Shown here: one piece after another, positions 1-6,801 of the stretch
Layout: each line of letters starts with the position of its first letter
Position numbering within the stretch: position 1 is the first letter of the stretch
Assembly (NCBI GenBank): GCA_040394475.1
Contig: JBEBSD010000109.1
Location: 1 to 15,919 of the forward strand
DNA length: 15,919 nt
Reading direction: 5' to 3'
Origin: JBEBSD01 sp040394475
GTDB lineage: Bacteria > Bacteroidota > Bacteroidia > Cytophagales > Spirosomataceae
Position numbers and translations under genes: made by a program
The notes under the pieces: model-generated
What the model was told of the DNA's origin: nothing
Database searches by the model: none
The model's input: the letters and a program-made list of their open reading frames with translations, nothing else

Positions 1-59
1 TCGAACCAAAGACCTACTGCTTAGAAGGCAGTTGCTCTATCCAGCTGAGCTACGGGACC
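1..59 (-). tRNA. tRNA-Arg (anticodon TCT), 3' end cut off by window edge
   Basis: Read on the minus strand, the sequence starts GGTCCCG (acceptor 5' strand), then TA, then a D-arm with stem GCTC/GAGC. The anticodon arm has stem ACTGC/GCAGT with loop CTTCTAA, giving anticodon TCT (Arg, AGA codons). The variable loop AGGTC and the first half of a T-arm (TTTGG TTCGA) follow before the window ends. The 3' acceptor strand is outside the window. It lies 164 bases downstream of tRNA-Pro on the same strand and may share its transcript. Confidence 0.95.
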
Positions 60-78
60 CTTTTACTATTATTTTACT

Positions 79-117
79 CCCCGGAAACCTCCTGCCTGGA
101 GGCGAGCCTTGCCGGGG
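79..117. other. Nested hairpins between the two tRNA genes
   Basis: CCCCGG at 79-84 pairs with CCGGGG at 112-117. Inside it, CCTCC (88-92) pairs perfectly with GGAGG (98-102) around the loop TGCCT. No T-run follows on the minus strand, so it does not look like a plain intrinsic terminator. It could be a processing signal in a tRNA-Pro/tRNA-Arg precursor or simply GC-rich spacer. The pairing is seen; the role is unknown. Confidence 0.35.
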
Positions 118-146
118 CAGTGGCTCGATCCGGCCGGTCGCCGCGC

Positions 147-162
147 GATGCGCTACGGGACC
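147..162 (-). pseudogene. Possible tRNA remnant
   Basis: Between the two tRNAs, 152-162 repeats exactly the 11 bases GGTCCCGTAGC (minus strand) that begin tRNA-Arg. Bases 147-156 repeat ten bases of the tRNA-Pro D-arm (269-278). The sequence beyond does not fold into anticodon and T arms that I can find, so at most a 5' or D-arm fragment of a decayed tRNA survives. Chance similarity of such short words cannot be excluded. Confidence 0.25.
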
Positions 163-223
163 TCTCATTAACAATAATAGGCAGCCAGCAGTATAAATCT
201 TTACCGCTAACTGCCTATTTCGG

Positions 224-297
<74 letters not shown>

Positions 298-335
298 CTC
301 TGCATTCAGCTAACTACTTCCTCTGAATACGGATG

Positions 336-366
336 CAAAAGTAGGGTTTTACGCAGATACGCGCAA
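336..366 (-). promoter_or_regulatory. Bacteroidota-type promoter of the tRNA genes
   Basis: On the minus strand, TTG (364-366) is followed after exactly 20 bases by TACTTTTG (336-343). This matches the known Bacteroidota primary sigma consensus, a TTTG/TTG -33 element and a TAnnTTTG -7 element 19-21 bases apart. It is the only promoter here with both elements, as expected for a strong constitutive tRNA gene. The -33 element is part of a perfect 10-bp palindrome, CAACTAGTTG, at 364-373, which may be incidental. Confidence 0.7.
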
Positions 367-385
367 CTAGTTGGTCCTTTATTTT

Positions 386-2710
386 TCAATTATTTTTTTC
401 TTCCGCTGCCAGGGCCGGCGACTGCTCTTCACGCAGCGCTACCCTTTTGTCGGATGCAGCAGGCTCCTCTTGTACATAACCCGCTGATCCCAAGCGCACA
501 GCCTTCACTGCAGCCGCTTCCGTACCTTCCGATATAACCGCCGCAACCGGTTCAGTGCTGAGCACAACTTCCTTTACCGGCTGTTCCTGATAGGCATGGG
601 ATTTCACGCCTTCTGAAATATGCGGGGCAATAACCAGTGAAACAATCGACATCAGCTTGATCAGGATATTCATCGACGGCCCGGAAGTATCTTTGAAAGG
701 GTCTCCTACCGTATCTCCTGTTACCGCAGCCTTGTGCGGCTCGGAATTCTTATAAAAGGTCTCACCGCCGATCAAGGCTCCTTTCTCGAACGATTTTTTG
801 GCATTGTCCCAGGCGCCTCCGGCGTTGTTCTGGAAAATCCCCATCAAAACACCCGATACCGTCACACCCGCCAGGGTTCCTCCCAGTACTTCGGGACCAA
901 ACAGAAACCCGACAATCACAGGAACCAACAGCGCGATCAATCCGGGAGCAATCATCTCACGAATAGACGCCTGTGTGGAAATCGCCACGCATTTGTCATA
1001 CTCCGGTTTGGCTGTGCCTTCCATAATACCCGGAATTTCGCGGAACTGGCGGCGTACTTCCTCCACCATTTTCATAGCGGCACGCCCTACCGCTGCGATG
1101 GCCAGCGAAGAGAAGATAAAAGGGATCATCGCCCCGACAAACAATCCGGCCAGTACATTGGCCTTGTAAATATCAATAGCGTCGATACCGGCCACTCCAC
1201 AGAAAGCAGCGAACAAAGCCAGAGAAGTAAGCGCTGCCGAAGCAATCGCAAATCCTTTTCCGGTAGCAGCAGTCGTATTGCCAACGGCATCCAGTATATC
1301 GGTACGCCCCCGTACTTCTTCGGGCAGGTGCGACATTTCAGCGATACCACCGGCGTTATCAGCGATAGGACCGAAGGCATCAATCGCCAGCTGCATGGCC
1401 GTAGTGGCCATCATTCCGGCTGCTGCAATGGCTACGCCGAAAAGACCCGCCAGTTCATAGCTGATGAAAATCCCGGCAGCCAGTACAATAATCGGGATGA
1501 CAGTGGATTCCATCCCTACAGACAGCCCGCCGATGATATTAGTGGCATGCCCGGTTTTGGACTGGTTAACGATCGACTGCACCGGGCGTTTCCCGATAGC
1601 CGTATAATATTCCGTCACGATCGACATGATGGCGCCCACCACGGAACCCAGCAGGATTGCCCAGAAAACATCCATCCTGGTAAATTCTACCCCGCGGATA
1701 GTCATCACGCCTTCCGGCAGCAACCATTGGGTAATCGGGTAAGATGCGATCAGTGTGATAATAATCGATCCCCAGTTACCCAGGTTCAATGCATTCTGTA
1801 CGTTTCCTTCCTCGCTGTTTATCTTGACAAATACCATACTGATAATAGAGGCGAGAAGCCCCACGCCTGCGATAAGCATCGGCAGTAAAATCGGTGCAAT
1901 TCCGCCAAAATTATCATGCGAAACAATTTCGCGGCCCAGTACCATAGTCGCCAGGATAGTCGCCACATACGAGCCGAATAAATCGGCGCCCATGCCCGCG
2001 ACATCTCCGACATTATCGCCGACATTGTCTGCGATAGTCGCCGGGTTTCTCGGATCATCTTCCGGGATTCCGGCTTCTACTTTTCCTACCAGGTCAGCCC
2101 CTACATCGGCAGCCTTCGTATAGATACCTCCCCCAACGCGGGCAAATAGGGCAATCGACTCGGCCCCCAGCGAAAAACCTGCCAATACTTCCAGGACCCG
2201 CTCCATTGCCAGTCCGTTGACATCACCGGAATCCCCGATAAACAGGTAGTAAAACACAATGAACAACGACCCCATCCCCAGTACGGCCAGACTGGCCACT
2301 CCGATGCCCATTACCGAGCCTCCTGTAAACGAAACCGCCAGCGCCTTTTTAAGGCTTGTCCTGGCAGCTTCTGTAGTCCGCACATTCGACTTGGTAGCTA
2401 TATTCATGCCGATATACCCGGCAAAGGCGGATACAAATGCCCCGATCAAAAATGCCAGCCCTATAAAAGCGCTCGAATTTTCAACCAGCGTACCCGAATA
2501 CCCCAGCAGGATACTGACAATAATTCCAAAAACGATCAAAACCCGCCATTCTGCCTTGAGAAACGCGAGCGCGCCGGCTGCAATGGCATCGGCTATTTCC
2601 TGCATGGTCGAATTCCCGGCATCCTGCCTGACAACCCAACCACGCTTATAAAACATCACCAGCAATCCGATGATACCGAATGCCGGCACTAAGTAGGTAA
2701 TAACGTTCAT
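386..2710 (-). CDS. hppA: Membrane-bound K+-dependent proton-pumping pyrophosphatase
   Basis: Hydrolyses cytoplasmic PPi and pumps cations, most likely H+, across the inner membrane. The 774-residue multi-helix protein carries the family core: GGGIYTKAADVGADLVGK (about 193-210), the PPi/Mg-binding stretch ending DNVGDNVGD (about 228-236), GNTTAA (477-482) and a C-terminal motif with DTVGDPFKDT (666-675). Ala at 481, where K+-independent enzymes have Lys (GNTTKA), marks the K+-dependent class. The usual Na+-pump Glu of helix 6 (LFESY) is Gly246 (LFGSY), and a Glu sits in helix 5 instead (GAES, E184). I recall this arrangement from Flavobacterium-type H+-PPases. About 76 residues after the last membrane helix form an Ala/Glu/Val-rich tail. 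It starts at the first ATG, 37 bases below a -7 box, and is monocistronic by spacing. Confidence 0.97.
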   Translation of the reverse strand: MNVITYLVPAFGIIGLLVMFYKRGWVVRQDAGNSTMQEIADAIAAGALAFLKAEWRVLIVFGIIVSILLGYSGTLVENSSAFIGLAFLIGAFVSAFAGYIGMNIATKSNVRTTEAARTSLKKALAVSFTGGSVMGIGVASLAVLGMGSLFIVFYYLFIGDSGDVNGLAMERVLEVLAGFSLGAESIALFARVGGGIYTKAADVGADLVGKVEAGIPEDDPRNPATIADNVGDNVGDVAGMGADLFGSYVATILATMVLGREIVSHDNFGGIAPILLPMLIAGVGLLASIISMVFVKINSEEGNVQNALNLGNWGSIIITLIASYPITQWLLPEGVMTIRGVEFTRMDVFWAILLGSVVGAIMSIVTEYYTAIGKRPVQSIVNQSKTGHATNIIGGLSVGMESTVIPIIVLAAGIFISYELAGLFGVAIAAAGMMATTAMQLAIDAFGPIADNAGGIAEMSHLPEEVRGRTDILDAVGNTTAATGKGFAIASAALTSLALFAAFCGVAGIDAIDIYKANVLAGLFVGAMIPFIFSSLAIAAVGRAAMKMVEEVRRQFREIPGIMEGTAKPEYDKCVAISTQASIREMIAPGLIALLVPVIVGFLFGPEVLGGTLAGVTVSGVLMGIFQNNAGGAWDNAKKSFEKGALIGGETFYKNSEPHKAAVTGDTVGDPFKDTSGPSMNILIKLMSIVSLVIAPHISEGVKSHAYQEQPVKEVVLSTEPVAAVISEGTEAAAVKAVRLGSAGYVQEEPAASDKRVALREEQSPALAAEEKNN

Positions 2711-2746
2711 GTGAAAATTAATAGATTATTTATAACTAGATTTCCA

Positions 2747-2788
2747 CAAATATAATTTTTACTGTTTAATAAAAAATTGAATTTTCAA
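2747..2788 (-). promoter_or_regulatory. hppA promoter with upstream palindrome
   Basis: TATATTTG (2747-2754, minus strand) matches the TAnnTTTG -7 consensus and lies 36 bases before the hppA ATG. No -33 TTG stands at 19-21 bases. A perfect arm-pair TTGAA-N2-TTCAA lies at 2777-2788, and its proximal edge is exactly 22 bases from the -7 box. That is the same distance as in the ccoI, ccoS and hemN promoters, but the half-site spacing is 4 rather than 6 bases. The -7 box is fairly convincing; the operator is tentative. Confidence 0.45.
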
Positions 2789-2804
2789 CTATTTACGGGA
2801 ATAT

Positions 2805-2867
2805 TTCTAAAAAGAAGGTTTACTTTTTGAATTCTATTCATGAGTCTTCGGTATTCCACTGCGGAAT
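2805..2867 (-). terminator. Weak terminator-like structures after the response regulator
   Basis: Just after the response-regulator stop, ATTCC/GGAAT (2853-2857 with 2863-2867) can form a five-pair stem. Further on, TTC-AAAAAG and CTTTTT-A-GAA (2805-2831) form an AT-rich stem of nine pairs with one bulged base and an 8-base loop. Neither is a textbook GC stem with a T-run. They are the only candidates for ending the kinase/regulator transcript before hppA. Confidence 0.3.
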
Positions 2868-2870
2868 CGC

Positions 2871-3929
2871 TCAATTCCTCATTTTACCAAGCCCTTCGGG
2901 CGAAAGCAGGGTAATACGGCTCCCTTTCATTTCGATCAGTCCCTCTTCCCTGAAATCAGAAAGAGTTCGTATAACAGTTTCTGTAGCAGTCCCCACAATC
3001 CCCGCGATGTCCTCTCTTGTAATGGCCATGGCAAACCTTTCTTCTCCGTCGTCTTTATAGCGCTCATAAAGCAGGAGCAATGCCTCGGAAACCCGTTTAC
3101 GAACAGAGTTATACGCCAAGCGGAGCAACCGCTGTTCCCGCTCCTGAATTTCATTCGACAACATTTTTATGAACTTTGTCGCGAGCTGACGGTTGGAGTA
3201 GAGCAGCTTGAAAAAATCATCTCTGGGAATAAAACTGATCACCGAATCTTCCAGGGCCATGGTGGAATCCTGGTAGGTCCCCCCTTCCAGCAAGTCGACA
3301 TACCCAAAAAAATCACCTGCTTTGTACAATTCGGTAATGTACTCCTTACCGGATTCATTGGTTCTCCGGGCTTTTACTTTCCCGCTTTCCAGAAAATAAA
3401 TCCCCCCCGGGTACGTATTTTCACTATAGATACCTTCCTTTCTTTTGTAATGCCGGGTTCTCTTATTCTCCATAAGATGTTCCAGCTCCCGAAACTGCCG
3501 GGCATCTCCAAGAAACGAATTCAACCCTTCCGAATTCCGGGAAAAGCGGGTTTTCAGCATTTCATTTTTCTGAAGACGGGTTTCTACCGTCTGCAATAAT
3601 TCTATGTCGTCATAAGGCTTGGTCAGGTAATCATCGGCGCCCAGCAGCATTCCTTTCCGCTGGTCAATTCTTTCCGCTTTGGCGGTCAGGAAAACAAACG
3701 GGATGCCTGCGGTTTCGACGTCATTTCCCAACATGTGCAAAACCCCGTACCCGTCCAGTTCCGGCATCATAATATCGCAAATGATCAGGTCCGGTTTCTC
3801 CGACTGTGCCATTTTCACACCCTCGCGGCCATTCTGGGCGGTATGGACGGAATAGCCGGAAAGTTCCAGTATCTCCTGGGTATTTTCCCGCATTTCCACA
3901 TTATCTTCTATTAACAGTATTTTTTTCAT
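2871..3929 (-). CDS. Response regulator with CRP/FNR-type DNA-binding output
   Basis: A two-component regulator of 352 residues with an unusual output domain. Residues 1-125 are a receiver: acidic pair E8/D9, phospho-acceptor D52 (ICDIMMPE), T82 (FLTAKA) and K104 (TKPY). Residues about 135-255 form a cyclic-nucleotide-binding-like beta barrel (GGIYFLESGKVKARR, AGDFFGYVDLLEG). Residues about 270-345 are a CRP-type winged helix (ITREDIAGIVGTATETVIRTL). In the recognition helix E317 and R321 occupy the positions of FNR E209/R213 and CRP E181/R185, which read GA/TC half-sites. The protein has only one cysteine (C51), so it cannot carry an FNR Fe-S cluster; the input signal should come by phosphorylation. 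It starts 5 bases after the kinase stop. It resembles FixJ and FixK merged into one polypeptide. Its target promoters are inferred, not shown. Confidence 0.93.
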   Translation of the reverse strand: MKKILLIEDNVEMRENTQEILELSGYSVHTAQNGREGVKMAQSEKPDLIICDIMMPELDGYGVLHMLGNDVETAGIPFVFLTAKAERIDQRKGMLLGADDYLTKPYDDIELLQTVETRLQKNEMLKTRFSRNSEGLNSFLGDARQFRELEHLMENKRTRHYKRKEGIYSENTYPGGIYFLESGKVKARRTNESGKEYITELYKAGDFFGYVDLLEGGTYQDSTMALEDSVISFIPRDDFFKLLYSNRQLATKFIKMLSNEIQEREQRLLRLAYNSVRKRVSEALLLLYERYKDDGEERFAMAITREDIAGIVGTATETVIRTLSDFREEGLIEMKGSRITLLSPEGLGKMRN

Positions 3930-3934
3930 AAGCG

Positions 3935-5191
3935 CTATGATGGATCCTCCCCTACCAACCGGGGTATTTCAACCAGGAAAGTAGTCCCTTCCTTCACCTT
4001 GCTCTCTACCCGGATCTGGCCGTCCATGAGTTCCAGGTACTTTTTGACGATATTCAAACCCAGGCCTGTTCCCTGTACATTCCCACTGTTATGGGCTCTG
4101 AAAAACCGGTCAAATATATGGGGCAGATCATTTTCAGGGATTCCGATCCCGTTGTCCTGAATCGTGATATACAGCTTCTCAGCTGTCATTTCAGTCGTTA
4201 CCTGAACGTCCCTATCAGAATACTTGATACCGTTGGAAACCAGGTTGATCAGGATATTCCGCAAGAGCTGGTTGTCCAGGTAAATCGTCTCCGGTCCTGT
4301 ATGCCTGTAATGGATGTGCTGCCCGGTCTTGCAAACCATCCGGAGCTCTTCGACCAATTCATGACAAAAATCCGGCAAATTAAAACCGCTCGGCACATAG
4401 CGCAGCAATCCTTCTTCCAGTTTTTCAAGCGACAGGAAATCGTTTAATATTTCGGTCAGGTTATTGATGGCCGACTTGATCCGTTTCACATGCTTTTGCC
4501 GCTTCTCGTCATCTGCTGTCAGAGTATACCGGCCAATGAGGGAAACGGATGAAAGCACGGTAGCCAGGGGAGTCCGAAATTCATGCGACGCGGTGGTGAC
4601 GAATTTTGATTTCATGTCATTCAGCTCGCGCTCTTTTTCCAGGGCGCGCATCACCTCCTGCTTCGAATCACGCAGTTGTTTCAGAGCGCCCCTCAATTCG
4701 TTTGTCCGCTGTTCCACTCTTGCCTCCAGAACGGCATTCAGCTTGACAATCTCTTCATTGGCTTCCAGAATAGCCCGTTCGTGCCTTTTCCGGTCTGTGA
4801 TATCAATAATAAAACTGACAATAAAACGTCCTTCACTGGTGGTAAACGGACTCAGGCTTACTTCTACCGGGAATTCGCTTCCATCCCTTTTCAATGCCAG
4901 CAGATCCAGTCCTATTCCCATACTGCGGGCATGAGGATTTTCCGAATAGTGACTGCGGTGTGAATGATGGACCTGTGTTAAACGGCGGGGAATCAGCATT
5001 TCAATCTTTTTGCCGATCAGTTCCTTCTCCGCGGAATAACCGAAGAGTTTTAATGACTTCGGATTCGCCATAGCAATCTCCCCTGTTGCATCGACAACAA
5101 CAATTCCCTCCGTCGCATGCTTAAAAAGCGCGTCCAGCATTTCGATATGCCCTTTCAATGCTTTGGCTTGTTCAATGATTACATCTAACAT
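3935..5191 (-). CDS. PAS-domain sensor histidine kinase, FixL-like
   Basis: A soluble kinase of 418 residues with no transmembrane segment. A PAS domain spans about 21-133, a coiled coil about 138-195, and then come HisKA with phospho-acceptor H203 (ASHEFRTPL) and an HATPase domain. The HATPase has an N-box (LINLVSNGIKYS, N315/N320), G1 (DNGIG, 346-350), an F-box (FDRFFR) and G2 (GTGLG, 374-378). The PAS F-helix region is His-rich (HHSHRSHY, 75-82). Aligned without gaps to FixL from the shared Tyr to the shared GIG, H75 falls on the FixL haem-ligand His, while the distal Arg of FixL corresponds to L95. Many PAS domains carry a His there without proven haem, so an oxygen- or NO-sensing role is a hypothesis. 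It forms an operon with the downstream regulator and lies 164 bases behind hemN. Confidence 0.93.
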   Translation of the reverse strand: MLDVIIEQAKALKGHIEMLDALFKHATEGIVVVDATGEIAMANPKSLKLFGYSAEKELIGKKIEMLIPRRLTQVHHSHRSHYSENPHARSMGIGLDLLALKRDGSEFPVEVSLSPFTTSEGRFIVSFIIDITDRKRHERAILEANEEIVKLNAVLEARVEQRTNELRGALKQLRDSKQEVMRALEKERELNDMKSKFVTTASHEFRTPLATVLSSVSLIGRYTLTADDEKRQKHVKRIKSAINNLTEILNDFLSLEKLEEGLLRYVPSGFNLPDFCHELVEELRMVCKTGQHIHYRHTGPETIYLDNQLLRNILINLVSNGIKYSDRDVQVTTEMTAEKLYITIQDNGIGIPENDLPHIFDRFFRAHNSGNVQGTGLGLNIVKKYLELMDGQIRVESKVKEGTTFLVEIPRLVGEDPS

Positions 5192-5210
5192 ACCAAATTA
5201 GAGGTAGATA

Positions 5211-5223
5211 TTGTTATCAACAA
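5211..5223. promoter_or_regulatory. Inverted repeat upstream of the histidine kinase
   Basis: TTGTT-ATC-AACAA is a perfect five-base inverted repeat ending 20 bases before the kinase ATG. On the minus strand it contains TTGAT, a full FNR half-site, but the partner half is ATATC rather than ATCAA. No convincing -7 box lies at the 22-base distance seen at the other promoters here. It may be an autoregulatory site, or the kinase may be read from the hemN promoter. Confidence 0.3.
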
Positions 5224-5355
5224 ATGGTTTTCTCACTTTTTCGGAATTCAGCTTCCCCAAACCCACCTTCCACGAAGTTACTCTACTGAATATGAGTTCG
5301 TTATTACAAATAAGAAAATCTTAAAATAATTACCATTAAAATGTGTGCACCTTCC

Positions 5356-6717
5356 TCAAACGGTTTGACTGAACATCACAGGGGCATCTTTTCCTGCATA
5401 CAACCGCGCGTCGAAGGCCCTACAAACAGTGCGTACAAAAGGCTTCCCTTTCCCGGTTACCTCCAGCCGGTAAGGCGCTATCCGGACTAATCCGTCTGCT
5501 TCCAGCTCACGCAGTCTCCCGAGCGCCTCGTATACCGCCTCCGTCCGGAGGGCTTCCTCTGACCAGCTGGTTTCAAAATGGCACATCAGTTGCCGGATAT
5601 GTTGTCTCAGTATAACGTCTTCCCGCGTCAGCACATGTCCTTTAAAAAAGGGCAGCCGGTTCTCCCGCAGACGGGCATAATAGGTTTCGAGCTTCTTCTC
5701 GTTCTGCACATAAGCCGACCCCGAATCACTGATAGCGGAAGCGCCAAGCCCGATGAGCAGCCCGGCAGGCTGCGTGGTGTACCCCATAAAATTCCTGTGG
5801 AGCGTTTTATTCGCGGAAGCCCGACACAGCGGATCGGCAGGCAATGCAAAATGATCCATCCCGATATTCACATAACCGGCTGCCGCCAGCCGGTCACAAG
5901 CAATCCGGTACAGCTCCAGCTTTTGTTCCGGCGCCGGCAGGTCGGCTTCTGAAAACTTCCGCTGCCCGGGTTTGACCCACGGCACATGGGCGTAGCTGTA
6001 CAGCGCAATCCGGTCAGGCCGTAATGCAACGACCCGCTCGACGGTAGCTGCGAAGCTGCGGCTGCGTTGTAAAGGCAATCCGTATACCAGATCGTAATTA
6101 ATGGAATGATACCCCATTGCCCGGGCGTCTTCCGTCAGTTTTTTCACCTGGTCATACGTTTGAAACCGGTTAATAATCGCGAGCACTTCAGGGTCAAAAT
6201 CCTGTACGCCGATACTGATCCGGGAAAACCCGGCTTCGGACAATGCCTTCAGGTGTGCAGGAGTAGTATTACCCGGATGCGCCTCAAATCCAAAGGCGTG
6301 ACCGGCTGCTGTGTCGGAAGTTTCCAGGACGCTGCTTACTAGTGCCTTCAGGTTATCCGGGCTGAAAAAGGTAGGTGTTCCGCCTCCTAAATGGATCTCC
6401 TGCACACGCGGCTTTGCGGGCAGAAAACCGAGGTACAGCTGCCATTCCTTCCGCAGGGCTTCCATATAAACCCGTTCTACAGCATGATTCACCGTGATCC
6501 GGGTATTGCACCCGCAGTAGGTACACAGCTTTTCGCAAAAGGGCAAATGAATGTACAGGCTTATCCCCGAGGTGGCATTCGTGGCCCCGAAGGTTTGCTT
6601 TACCAGTGATTGCCAGGTTGCCGGCTGCACGGGAACGGTATCCCACAGCGGTACGGTCGGATAACTGGTATAGCGGGGACCAGGCACATTGTACTTGGAT
6701 AGTAACTCGGAATTCAT
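5356..6717 (-). CDS. hemN: Oxygen-independent coproporphyrinogen III oxidase
   Basis: A radical-SAM enzyme that decarboxylates coproporphyrinogen III to protoporphyrinogen IX without oxygen, in the cytoplasm. Its 453 residues match the length of classical HemN. The 4Fe-4S/SAM motif is C61-x3-C65-x2-C68-G-C70, preceded by YIH (55-57) as in true HemN rather than HemW. The glycine-rich SAM-binding motif GGGTPTFF starts at 111, and the C-terminal HemN domain is present (about 360-453). The start is set by the N-terminal family motif (KYNVPGPRYTSYP). It has its own promoter with an FNR-like box, which fits haem supply for the cbb3 oxidase at low oxygen. Confidence 0.97.
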   Translation of the reverse strand: MNSELLSKYNVPGPRYTSYPTVPLWDTVPVQPATWQSLVKQTFGATNATSGISLYIHLPFCEKLCTYCGCNTRITVNHAVERVYMEALRKEWQLYLGFLPAKPRVQEIHLGGGTPTFFSPDNLKALVSSVLETSDTAAGHAFGFEAHPGNTTPAHLKALSEAGFSRISIGVQDFDPEVLAIINRFQTYDQVKKLTEDARAMGYHSINYDLVYGLPLQRSRSFAATVERVVALRPDRIALYSYAHVPWVKPGQRKFSEADLPAPEQKLELYRIACDRLAAAGYVNIGMDHFALPADPLCRASANKTLHRNFMGYTTQPAGLLIGLGASAISDSGSAYVQNEKKLETYYARLRENRLPFFKGHVLTREDVILRQHIRQLMCHFETSWSEEALRTEAVYEALGRLRELEADGLVRIAPYRLEVTGKGKPFVRTVCRAFDARLYAGKDAPVMFSQTV

Positions 6718-6734
6718 GCCATCATTCTTTTTTC

Positions 6735-6778
6735 CAAAAATATAGCAACATTCTCCCTTAAATAATGACTAGAGTCAG
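6735..6778 (-). promoter_or_regulatory. FNR-like box plus -7 element driving hemN
   Basis: On the minus strand, CTGACTCTAGTCAT (6765-6778), a TGAC-N4-GTCA inverted repeat with FNR half-site spacing, is followed by exactly 22 bases and then TATTTTTG (6735-6742), a perfect TAnnTTTG box. The hemN ATG is 17 bases further on. The box centre is 33 bases from the -7 centre, close to a class II (about -41) activator position, and there is no -33 TTG. The same layout recurs before ccoS and ccoI. Confidence 0.65.
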
Positions 6779-6801
6779 TTTTCCGAATGAGTTCGAACCG
6801 G

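Noticed and set aside
734..1888. Long plus-strand open frame opposite hppA (also similar ones opposite ccoG at 8600-9634 and ccoNO at 12020-12844)
   Set aside because: The opposite strands carry clear, complete conserved genes. The antisense frames show no domain and arise from codon bias of the real genes.
2871..3929. Annotating the regulator as an FNR-type oxygen sensor
   Set aside because: FNR needs four cysteines for its cluster; this protein has one, within the receiver domain.
5192..5355. A fourth copy of the box-N22-TAnnTTTG promoter before the histidine kinase
   Set aside because: Only one good half-site (TTGAT) is present and no -7 box stands at the right distance. Near misses (TGGGTTTG, CTTATTTG) have no TGA-N6-TCA upstream.
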